DNA of 64,000 bases from NCBI RefSeq assembly GCF_029428675.1, contig NZ_JAJNEL010000001.1, positions 1,240,001 through 1,304,000 of the forward strand. Reading direction: 5' to 3'. This DNA comes from Streptomyces sp. JH14. Its GTDB lineage: Bacteria > Actinomycetota > Actinomycetes > Streptomycetales > Streptomycetaceae. Positions within the stretch are counted from its first letter, which is position 1, and the number at the start of each line of letters is the position of its first letter. The translations under genes and the position numbers were made by a program. This document shows positions 34,609 through 41,936 of this stretch, piece after piece. The notes under the pieces are model-generated. The model did no database searches. It had not been told where the DNA came from and saw only the letters and a program-made list of their open reading frames with translations.

Positions 34609-36042
34609 ATGACACACATGACAGCTGTGGCCGAAGCGCCGGACTCGGGTACGGGGCAGGCCTGGGCCGCCCTCGGCGGCGATCCCGCGCTTCTGGACCG
34701 TGTCGACGGCGGCGGACCGGCCGGACTGCTGCCCGCACGGCTGCCGGTCATGGAGCTGGCCCGTTCCACCGTCGCCGTCTGTTCCCTGGCCGCCGCCGAA
34801 CTGGCGGCGTGCCGCACAGGGGGCGCGGTGCAGCGGGTCCGGGTCGACGACGGTGCGGTGGCCACCGCGTTCCTCAGCGAGCGTCATCTGCGCATCGACG
34901 GACGCGCGCCGACGACGTTCGCCCCGCTGTCCCGGTTCTGGCGGACGGCCGACGGCTGGGTCCGTACGCATGCCAACTACCCGCACCACCGGGCCCGGTT
35001 GCTCGCCGCGCTCGGCCTCGCCGCCGACGCCGGGGCGGACACGGCGGCCGCCGTACTCGCCGAACGGCGCGCGGTGGAGGTCGAGGAGACGGTGTACGCC
35101 GCGGGCGGCCTGGCCGTCGCCCTGCGCACCCCGCGGCAGTGGGCGGCGCACGAGCAGGGCGCCGCGATCGCGGCGCGCCCGCTGCTGACGCTCGACCGGA
35201 CCGAGGGCCCGGCCGCCGTGGCGCCGCGCCGTCCCGCCCCGCTGCCCGCCTCGCCGCTGCTGCCCGCCGCCGGGCTCAGGGTCCTCGATCTGACCCGGGT
35301 CCTCGCCGGCCCGGTCGCCACCCGCACGCTGGCGCTGCTGGGTGCGGACGTCCTGCGGATCGATGCGCCGCGGCTGCCGGAGAGCCAGGACGCCCACAAC
35401 GACACGGGGTTCGGCAAGCGGTCGGTCTCCCTGGATCTGGGCGACCGGGCGGACCGGGCGACGTTCGACGAACTGCTCGCCGCCGCCGATGTGCTGGTCA
35501 CCGGGTACCGGCCGGGCTCGCTGGAGGCATACGGACTGACTCCGGAGGAGCTCGCCGTACGCCGTCCCGGTCTGGTGCTGGCCCAGGTCTCCGCGTGGGG
35601 GCGGTACGGGCCGTGGCAGGAGCGGCGCGGCTTCGACAGTCTGGTGCAGGTCGCCACCGGGATCGCGGCCGCGGAGGGGGACGCCGGAGCTCCGGGCGCG
35701 CTGCCTGCGCAGGCCCTCGACCACGGCACCGGCTACCTGCTGGCCGCGGGCGTGCTGCGGGCGCTGACCGGGCAGCACCACGACGGCGGTTCGCGGCTGC
35801 TGCGGCTGGCGCTCGGGCAGACGGCGCACTGGCTGTGCGACGGGCTCGCGCAGGCTCCTGCCGCTTCCGGCGCGTCGCAGCCGTACGACGCCGAGAAGTA
35901 CCTCGCCACCGCGGACAGCGCGCTCGGCCGGCTGCGGTACGCCCTGCCGCCGGTCGCCTTCGCGGGCGGCCCGGCGGACTGGTCACGTCCGCCGGGCCGG
36001 CTGGGCGCGGATGAGCCGAAGTGGCGTACCACTACGGCTTGA
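34609..36042 (+). CDS. family III (CaiB/BaiF) CoA transferase
   Basis: A 477-aa protein. The core CoA_transf_3 domain (about 215-460) is recognisable from LRVLDLTRVLAGPVATRTLALLGADVLRID, TGYRPGSLEAYGLTPEEL and AQVSAWGRYGP. A 200-residue N-terminal region resembles a second, degenerate transferase half. It would move CoA between acyl groups; the substrate is unknown. It is probably leaderless from ATG 34609 (next in-frame ATG at 34618). Its last 11 bp overlap the convergent alcohol dehydrogenase gene. Confidence 0.87.
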   Translation: MTHMTAVAEAPDSGTGQAWAALGGDPALLDRVDGGGPAGLLPARLPVMELARSTVAVCSLAAAELAACRTGGAVQRVRVDDGAVATAFLSERHLRIDGRAPTTFAPLSRFWRTADGWVRTHANYPHHRARLLAALGLAADAGADTAAAVLAERRAVEVEETVYAAGGLAVALRTPRQWAAHEQGAAIAARPLLTLDRTEGPAAVAPRRPAPLPASPLLPAAGLRVLDLTRVLAGPVATRTLALLGADVLRIDAPRLPESQDAHNDTGFGKRSVSLDLGDRADRATFDELLAAADVLVTGYRPGSLEAYGLTPEELAVRRPGLVLAQVSAWGRYGPWQERRGFDSLVQVATGIAAAEGDAGAPGALPAQALDHGTGYLLAAGVLRALTGQHHDGGSRLLRLALGQTAHWLCDGLAQAPAASGASQPYDAEKYLATADSALGRLRYALPPVAFAGGPADWSRPPGRLGADEPKWRTTTA

Positions 36043-37075
36043 TGAGGACCTTCAGCGCCGAGCGCTGGTCCATGGCCTTGTAGCCGGCGGGAACCTCGTC
36101 GAGGCCGATGGTGAGGTCGAAGACGGGCGACGGGTCGATCGTGCCGGCCAGGACGTCGGGGAGCAGTTCCGGAATGTACGTGCGCACGGGGGCGACGCCG
36201 CCGCGCAGGGCTATGTTCCGGTCGAACATGACGCCGAGGTCGAGGCCGGTGCCGCTGCCGTGCGGCACGCCGACGTAGCCGATCGAGCCGCCGTCGCGGG
36301 TGATCCCGACCGCCGTGCGCATCGACTGCTCGGTGCCGACGGCCTCGATCACGGCGTGGGCGCCCGCGCCGCCGGTCAGTTCCCGTACGGCCGCGACGGC
36401 TGCTTCGCCGCGCTCGGCGACGACGTCGGTGGCGCCGAAGGTGCGGGCGATGTCCGTGCGCACCTGGTGGCGGCCGAGCGCGATGATCCGCTCGGCGCCG
36501 AGCCGCTTCGCGGCCATGACGCCGCAGAGGCCGACCGCCCCGTCACCGACGACCGCGACCGTGCTGCCGGGCTTCACGCCCGCGCCGATGGCGGCGTGGT
36601 GCCCCGTGCCGAGCACGTCGGACAGCGCCAGGAGCGCCGTGAGCAGGCGGTCGTCGGACGCGGCGGCGGCCGGGAGCTTGACCAGCGTGCCGTCGGCGAA
36701 CGGGACACGCACGGCCTCGCCCTGCCCGCCGTCGGAGCCGACCGAGCCCCAGAAGCCGCCCTGCGGGCAGGACGTCGTCAGGCCCTCGGCGCAGTACTCG
36801 CAGGTGCCGTCGGACCAGACGAAGGGGGCGACGACGAGGTCACCGGCCGCGAAGCCCCGGACCTCCGGTCCTGCCTCCTCGACGATCCCGATGAACTCGT
36901 GGCCGATGCGCTGGCCGGGCTCCCGGGCGGCCTCGCCGCGGTACGCCCACAGGTCGCTGCCGCAGATACAGGCCCGCAGGACGCGCAGCACCACATCGGT
37001 GGGCTGCTGGATCACAGGGTCCGGCACCTCCTGGACACGGATGTCGTGGGGGGCGTGGATGACGGTGGCGCGCAT
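36032..37075 (-). CDS. zinc-dependent alcohol dehydrogenase
   Basis: A 347-aa medium-chain dehydrogenase. Catalytic zinc ligands C38 (CGSD) and H59/E60 (GHEF) are present, and GDGAVGLCG near 173 forms the nucleotide-binding loop. The structural-zinc loop CEYCAEGLTTSC has C92, C95 and C103 but glycine where the third cysteine normally stands (position 98), so that site may be incomplete. The substrate is unknown. Its 3' end overlaps the CoA transferase gene tail to tail. Confidence 0.9.
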   Translation of the reverse strand: MRATVIHAPHDIRVQEVPDPVIQQPTDVVLRVLRACICGSDLWAYRGEAAREPGQRIGHEFIGIVEEAGPEVRGFAAGDLVVAPFVWSDGTCEYCAEGLTTSCPQGGFWGSVGSDGGQGEAVRVPFADGTLVKLPAAAASDDRLLTALLALSDVLGTGHHAAIGAGVKPGSTVAVVGDGAVGLCGVMAAKRLGAERIIALGRHQVRTDIARTFGATDVVAERGEAAVAAVRELTGGAGAHAVIEAVGTEQSMRTAVGITRDGGSIGYVGVPHGSGTGLDLGVMFDRNIALRGGVAPVRTYIPELLPDVLAGTIDPSPVFDLTIGLDEVPAGYKAMDQRSALKVLIKP

Positions 37076-37096
37076 GCGTGGAGGTCCTCGTTCGTC

Positions 37097-37786
37097 TCAG
37101 ATTCTGATACCCCGCTCACGGTACGCCCCGGAGGGGACGACAACCCACTTCGCACCCGGCGCGAGCGCCCCGACGGTCAGCAGGAACTGCGCCACGAGGT
37201 AGGTGAGCATGACCCAGAAGTCGGGGGCGGGCAGCTGCGGCCAGTCGGCGATGCCGGTGGCGATGAGCGCGTCGGACAGCAGGAAGAGCGCCCCGCCGAG
37301 CGCGGCGTACCGGCCGCAGGTGCTGGACCGGTAGGCCATGGCCGTGAGCAGCAGGCTGTACCCGGCCATCGGGATCCGGAGGTCCGCGGGCAGCCCGCCC
37401 CAGAGCAGCGCGAGGAAGCCGGCCAGGAAGACGGCGTACGCCGCTGCGAGCACCAGGGAGGTGCGGGCGCGTCCGAAGAGCCACAGATAGCAGACATGGC
37501 CTGCGGCGAACGACCCCATGCCGATGAGGAAGGCGGTATCGGAGCCGGCCAGCAGAAGGGCGTCGCCGCCCCAGCCGAAGAGGAGCGCCGCGACGAGCAG
37601 CCGGGGGCCCCGGCGGGCGGCGGCGTACCCGGCCAGCAACGGCATCAGCAGCGGCTTGGCGACGAGATGGGCGGCCCCGGTGTAGGTGAGGACACCGAAG
37701 AGGTCGACGGCGCAGGCGACGAGGAACGCGATGAGCAGGGGGCGTACGAAACGTGCCCTCGGATCCGTGCCGGTGTCGGTGCTCAT
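37097..37786 (-). CDS. lysoplasmalogenase family (YhhN/TMEM86) membrane protein
   Basis: A 229-aa protein with about eight hydrophobic helices, matching the YhhN family, whose animal members TMEM86A/B hydrolyse the vinyl-ether bond of lysoplasmalogens. FGWGGDALLL and LLSDALIA carry the acidic residues typical of the family. It overlaps the upstream fatty-acid-hydroxylase-family gene by 4 bp (ATGA), so both are made together. Activity in bacteria is little studied; the ether-lipid role is inferred from family membership plus the neighbour. Confidence 0.86.
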   Translation of the reverse strand: MSTDTGTDPRARFVRPLLIAFLVACAVDLFGVLTYTGAAHLVAKPLLMPLLAGYAAARRGPRLLVAALLFGWGGDALLLAGSDTAFLIGMGSFAAGHVCYLWLFGRARTSLVLAAAYAVFLAGFLALLWGGLPADLRIPMAGYSLLLTAMAYRSSTCGRYAALGGALFLLSDALIATGIADWPQLPAPDFWVMLTYLVAQFLLTVGALAPGAKWVVVPSGAYRERGIRI

Positions 37787-38685
37787 CCGGTGCTTTCCTG
37801 GGCGGGGACGGCGGTGGCGGCAGGCGGGGCGGTGGCCGTCGAGGCGGCCGTCGGCGCCGGCTCCCAGCCGGGGCCGCGGAAGATCCGCCCGGCCCGCTCG
37901 CCCCAGCTGCCCGCGGCGCGTACGTCGCGGGCGATGGCGGCGTACTCATGGGTCGCGACGCGCAGCGGGTTGTAGGTCGCGATGTTCTTCGTGAGCCCGT
38001 AGACGGGGCGCTCGGTCTCGGCGGCGAAGGAGCCGAAGAACCGGTCCCAGAGGATGAGGATGCCGCCGAAATTCCGGTCGAGATAGCCGCCTTGGGACGC
38101 GTGGTGCACCCGGTGGTGGGAGGGCGTGTTCAGTACGTACTCGAAGGGCCGGGGCAGCTTGTCGATCCGCTCGGTGTGCACCCAGAACTGGTAGACGAGG
38201 TTGGCCGACGAGCAGAACGCCAGCGCCGCCGGATGGACACCGCAGGCGACGAGCGGAACGTAGAACGGCCAGGCGGTCAGCGAGGTCCAGGGCTGGCGCA
38301 GGGCGGTGGAGAGGTTGAACTTCCGGCTGGAGTGGTGGACCACATGGCAGGCCCAGAGGATCCGGATGACGTGGTGGCCGCGATGGGACCAGTAGTAGAG
38401 GAAGTCCTGCGCGAGCAGCATCAGCAGGATCGTCCACCACAGGACGGGGACGCGGAGCGGGGTCAGCTCGTAGACCGCGGAGTAGATCGCCACGATGGGG
38501 ACTTTCCACAGCAGATCGAACGCGAGACTGCCGAGACCCATGGAGACGCTGGTGACGGCGTCCTTGGTCTCGTACCCGGCGGCGTCCTCATCCGGGTGAA
38601 TGCGGTGGCTGACCATTTCGACAACAGTGAGCAGGACGAAGGCCGGTATGGACCACAGCACGACATCGGGCAGGTTCGGCTCCAT
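37783..38685 (-). CDS. sterol desaturase / fatty acid hydroxylase family protein (AGMO-like)
   Basis: A 300-aa di-iron membrane hydroxylase with four to five helices. The histidine clusters are HRGHH (101-105), HVVHH (114-118) and HHRVHH (190-195), with H170 as a likely further ligand. The segment HVVHHSSRKFNLSTALRQ is close to alkylglycerol monooxygenase (AGMO), which cleaves ether lipids, rather than to sterol enzymes. Residues past 270 are a disordered Ala/Pro tail. It is coupled to a lysoplasmalogenase-like gene. The substrate is inference. Confidence 0.88.
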   Translation of the reverse strand: MEPNLPDVVLWSIPAFVLLTVVEMVSHRIHPDEDAAGYETKDAVTSVSMGLGSLAFDLLWKVPIVAIYSAVYELTPLRVPVLWWTILLMLLAQDFLYYWSHRGHHVIRILWACHVVHHSSRKFNLSTALRQPWTSLTAWPFYVPLVACGVHPAALAFCSSANLVYQFWVHTERIDKLPRPFEYVLNTPSHHRVHHASQGGYLDRNFGGILILWDRFFGSFAAETERPVYGLTKNIATYNPLRVATHEYAAIARDVRAAGSWGERAGRIFRGPGWEPAPTAASTATAPPAATAVPAQESTG

Positions 38686-38725
38686 GCGAGCACCGTAGAG
38701 CCGGTGGGCGGCCGGGGACTAGACG

Positions 38726-38743
38726 TTGTTACCAACAAGTATG
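38726..38743 (-). promoter_or_regulatory. promoter and palindrome of the hydroxylase/lysoplasmalogenase operon
   Basis: On the minus strand a -10-like CATACT (38738-38743) is followed immediately by TTGTT-GGT-AACAA (38726-38738), a palindrome centred where transcription should start, about 45 nt before the hydroxylase ATG. It is a plausible repressor site; no regulator gene is adjacent. Confidence 0.45.
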
Positions 38744-38795
38744 CGAGACGCGACGTCAGCAGCTTTTGGTCACTTCTGCCAACACCCGTACCGGA

Positions 38796-39509
38796 TCAGA
38801 CGCCTGCCGCCCCCAGCAGCGCCCCCGCCGCATAGGTGACCCCCATGGCCACCGCTCCCCCGCACATGTTCCGCAGCACGGCACGCCCCACCGCCGCGTC
38901 GCCCAGCCGCGCGCTCCACCACCCCGTGAGCGCCAGCGCCGCCAGCACCGCCAGGACCGTGACGGTCAGCCGCAGCGGCGCCGGCGGCAGCACGATCGCC
39001 AGGAGCGGCAGCAGGGCCCCCACCGTGAACGCCAGGAAGCTCGCACCCGCCGCATGCCACGGGTTCGTCAGGTCGTCCGGGTTGATGCCCAGCTCCACGA
39101 CCGCATGGGCGCGCAGCGCATCGCGTTCGGTGAGCTGCAGGGCGGCCTCGCGGGCGACGTCCCGGCTCAGGCCCTTGCCCTCCAGCAGGCCGGTCAGTTC
39201 GACGAGTTCCGCTTCCGGCGCTTCCTGCAGTTCCTGCTTCTCCGTCGCCAGCGCGGCCTGTTCCGAGTCGCGCTGGGTGGACACCGATACGTATTCGCCC
39301 GCGGCCATCGACATGGAGCCGGCCAGCAGCCCTGCGAGGCCCGCCGTCAGCAGGGCGCCGCGGTCGCCGGTGGCCCCGGCGACGCCGACGACGAGACCCG
39401 CGGTGGAGACGACACCGTCGTTCGCACCGAGGACCGCGGCGCGCAGCCAGTTCAGCCGTGCGCCGATGCCACTGCCGTGGGGCTCCTGATGGGCCTGGGG
39501 ATACATCAC
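38796..39509 (-). CDS. VIT1/CCC1 family iron/manganese transporter
   Basis: A 237-aa membrane protein of the VIT1/CCC1 family: an N-terminal helix with LRAAVLGANDGVVSTAGLVVGVAGA, a soluble charged loop (about 75-145), and three further helices to the C-terminus. The family exports Fe2+ or Mn2+ across membranes for detoxification or storage. I see no IdeR or DmdR-type iron box in the 124-bp divergent region. It is downstream of, and on the same strand as, the exonuclease's divergent partner region, and is transcribed alone. Confidence 0.92.
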   Translation of the reverse strand: MMYPQAHQEPHGSGIGARLNWLRAAVLGANDGVVSTAGLVVGVAGATGDRGALLTAGLAGLLAGSMSMAAGEYVSVSTQRDSEQAALATEKQELQEAPEAELVELTGLLEGKGLSRDVAREAALQLTERDALRAHAVVELGINPDDLTNPWHAAGASFLAFTVGALLPLLAIVLPPAPLRLTVTVLAVLAALALTGWWSARLGDAAVGRAVLRNMCGGAVAMGVTYAAGALLGAAGV

Positions 39510-39633
39510 CCGGGGATGGTCTCATCGGGTCCCGTCACCGGGCGCGGACCGACCCGCCCGGTCCGGAACACCGGGCCGGACGGACGGCTCCCGGATACGG
39601 GGGTGTCAGTCCCGGCCCGTATTCTCTGTGACC

Positions 39634-40653
39634 ATGCTCGACGACCGCCAGACCGCAGCACCGTGGCCGACCGCCTACCCGCAGGGGTACGCGGTCGTCG
39701 ACGTGGAGACCACCGGACTCGCCCGGGACGACCGGATAATCTCCGCCGCCGTCTACCGGCTGGACGCGCAGGGCAATGTCGAGGACCACTGGTACACCCT
39801 CGTCAACCCGGAGCGGGACCCCGGACCCGTCTGGATCCACGGTCTGACGAGCGACGTCCTGGAGGGTGCCCCGCTCTTCCCGGAGGTCGCCGCAGAGCTG
39901 TCCGAGCGGCTCGCGGGCCGCGTCCTCGTCGCGCACAACGCCGCCTTCGACTGGTCGATGCTGGCCCGGGAGTACGCGCGCGCGTCAGCCGTCGCCCCGG
40001 TCGAGCACCGGCTCTGCACCATCGCCCTCGCCAAGGAGCTGCGGCTGCCGCTGCCCAACCACAAGCTGGCTTCGCTGGCCGCGCACTTCGGAGTCGTGCA
40101 GCAGCATGCGCACCACGCGCTGGACGATGCCCGGGTGCTGGCCGAGGCGTTCCGGCCGAGCCTGCATGCGGCGGCGCGCGACGGGGTGCGGCTGCCGCTG
40201 CTGGAGTGCCGTCCGCTCACGGAGTGGTCGGACTCCCCGGTCACCCCGCGGGTCGGCTACCAGCCCTCGTACGGCAGCCAGGGCAGCTGGCGCCCTTCGC
40301 GCAAGCGGCCGGCCTGCCCGTATCCGAATCCCGGACGGTACGACAAGGACAAACCTCTCATGCAGGGCATGCGGGTGGCGTTCTCCGGGGACACCTCCAT
40401 CGACCGTGAACTGCTGGAGGACCGGGCGGTCGAGGCCGGACTGCACGTGGCGACGAGCGTCTCGCGGCTGACCAGTCTGCTGGTCACCAACGACCCGGAC
40501 GCGGCGACGTCGAAGACGGTGAAGGCGAAGGCGTTCGGCACACCGATCGTGGACGAGAGCGCATTCACCCACCTGCTGCGGGACGTGGCGCAGGTGTCGG
40601 TGACGACCGGGGCACCCGTGGCCGCTCCCCTGCCGACGCCGTCATCGGAGTGA
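39634..40653 (+). CDS. DEDDh 3'-5' exonuclease fused to a BRCT domain
   Basis: A 339-aa protein. The N-terminal DnaQ-like domain (about 18-175) has ExoI D23-x-E25 (VVDVETTG), an ExoII region (HNAAFDWSML) and an ExoIII H-x4-D (HHALDDARV). After a linker, residues about 240-315 form a BRCT domain (MRVAFSGDTSIDRELLEDRAVEAG; LVTNDPDAATSKTVKAKAFG). This is an actinobacterial architecture linking proofreading-type exonuclease activity to a DNA-damage recognition fold. No Shine-Dalgarno is seen; TATTCT (39620-39625) lies 8 nt before ATG 39634, suggesting a leaderless mRNA. GTG 39628 is an alternative. Confidence 0.9.
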   Translation: MLDDRQTAAPWPTAYPQGYAVVDVETTGLARDDRIISAAVYRLDAQGNVEDHWYTLVNPERDPGPVWIHGLTSDVLEGAPLFPEVAAELSERLAGRVLVAHNAAFDWSMLAREYARASAVAPVEHRLCTIALAKELRLPLPNHKLASLAAHFGVVQQHAHHALDDARVLAEAFRPSLHAAARDGVRLPLLECRPLTEWSDSPVTPRVGYQPSYGSQGSWRPSRKRPACPYPNPGRYDKDKPLMQGMRVAFSGDTSIDRELLEDRAVEAGLHVATSVSRLTSLLVTNDPDAATSKTVKAKAFGTPIVDESAFTHLLRDVAQVSVTTGAPVAAPLPTPSSE

Positions 40654-40717
40654 ACCGGGGGCGACTCGCCCGTCCGCCGCTCGCCGCCCGGCATCCCGGC
40701 ATCCCACCCTGTGGCGC

Positions 40718-40951
40718 ATGGCACGTTGTGAGGTTTGCGGAAACGACTACGGCATGTCGTTCGAGGTGCACGCGCAGGGCGCGGTGCACGTCTTCGACTG
40801 TTTCTCCTGCGCCATCCACCGCATGGCGCCCATCTGCGAGCACTGCCGGGTCCAGGTCATCGGGCAGGGCGTCGAGGTCGACGGGCACTGGTTCTGCGGC
40901 GGTCACTGCGCCCGGGCCGAGGGGAAGGTGGGGATCATCGACAAAGTCTGA
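40718..40951 (+). CDS. small eight-cysteine zinc-ribbon protein
   Basis: A 77-aa protein with four cysteine pairs: C4-x2-C7, C28-x2-C31, C40-x2-C43 and C60-x3-C64, enough for two zinc sites. It also has several histidines. The pattern resembles LIM-like or prokaryotic-metallothionein-like small proteins conserved in actinobacteria. No function is known. It follows the exonuclease-BRCT gene by 64 bp on the same strand and precedes SURF1. Confidence 0.82.
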   Translation: MARCEVCGNDYGMSFEVHAQGAVHVFDCFSCAIHRMAPICEHCRVQVIGQGVEVDGHWFCGGHCARAEGKVGIIDKV

Positions 40952-41022
40952 TCGCAGGCCGCCGCGCGCCTTCTTCCACCCCCTCCGCCATGCACCCCAT
41001 GACGCAGTTGTACCGTCATGGG

Positions 41023-41844
41023 GTGTACCGCTTCCTGTTGACCCGGCAGTGGCTGATCCTCGCCCTGATCACCCTCGTCCTCATTCCCACGATGGTCGAG
41101 CTGGGCTTCTGGCAGCTCCACCGGCATGAGCACCGGGTGGCGCAGAACTCCCTGATCTCGCACAACCTCGAGGCGAAGCCGGTACCGGTCGCCACGCTCA
41201 CCTCCCCGGGGCACACCGTCCCGCGCTCCGACTACTGGCGTGCGGTGACGGCCACGGGGACGTACGACACGGAGCACGAGGTCGTCGTGCGCCGCCGGAC
41301 CTCCACCGACGGCAGCATCGGCTTCCACGTACTGATCCCGCTCGACCTCACGGGCGGCGGTACGGTCATGATCAACCGCGGCTGGATCCCCACCGCCGCC
41401 GACCAGCGCGCCTTCCCGGACATCCCGGCCGTCCCCAAGGGCGAAGTGACCGTCACCGGACGGCTCAAGGCCGACGAGACGACGGGCACCAGCGGCATCA
41501 AGGACCTGTCGGACCTCCCGGACCGCCAGGTGATGCTGATCAACAGCGCCCAGCAGGCCAGGGCGCTCTCACGGCCGGTTCTCGGCGGCTACATCGAGCA
41601 GACCGCACCCGAGCCGTCCGGCGACGTTCCGGAGCTGATCGAGGCCCCCGACGACAGCTCCATCGGTCCGCACATGGCGTACGCGGTCCAGTGGTGGCTG
41701 TTCGCCGCGGGTGTGCCGGTCGGATACGTGGTGCTCGCCCGGCGCGAGAAGCGTGACCGGGTGGAGGCGGCGGCCAAGGCAAAGGCCGAGGCCGCCGGGG
41801 AGCCGGAGGCGACGCCGGAGAAGCCCGAACCCGCAACGGCCTGA
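41023..41844 (+). CDS. SURF1 family protein
   Basis: A 273-aa SURF1 protein, a membrane factor for cytochrome c oxidase assembly. It has an N-terminal helix (LILALITLVLIPTMVELGFWQL), an extracytoplasmic domain with VLIPLDL and INRGWIP, and a C-terminal helix (about 215-235) before a charged Ala/Glu/Lys tail. Start choice is uncertain: GTG 41023 gives the family N-terminus (YRFLLTRQW), while in-frame ATGs at 40990 and 40999 would add residues; none has a good ribosome site. Confidence 0.88.
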   Translation: MYRFLLTRQWLILALITLVLIPTMVELGFWQLHRHEHRVAQNSLISHNLEAKPVPVATLTSPGHTVPRSDYWRAVTATGTYDTEHEVVVRRRTSTDGSIGFHVLIPLDLTGGGTVMINRGWIPTAADQRAFPDIPAVPKGEVTVTGRLKADETTGTSGIKDLSDLPDRQVMLINSAQQARALSRPVLGGYIEQTAPEPSGDVPELIEAPDDSSIGPHMAYAVQWWLFAAGVPVGYVVLARREKRDRVEAAAKAKAEAAGEPEATPEKPEPATA

Positions 41845-41936
41845 CGCGAGGTGCCGCGCCGGTCCGGCCGGTGACTGCGTCCGCCCGTGGGACACCGGCT
41901 GCTTAGCAGGGCCCCGGTTCGGGAACACGGCAGAAC

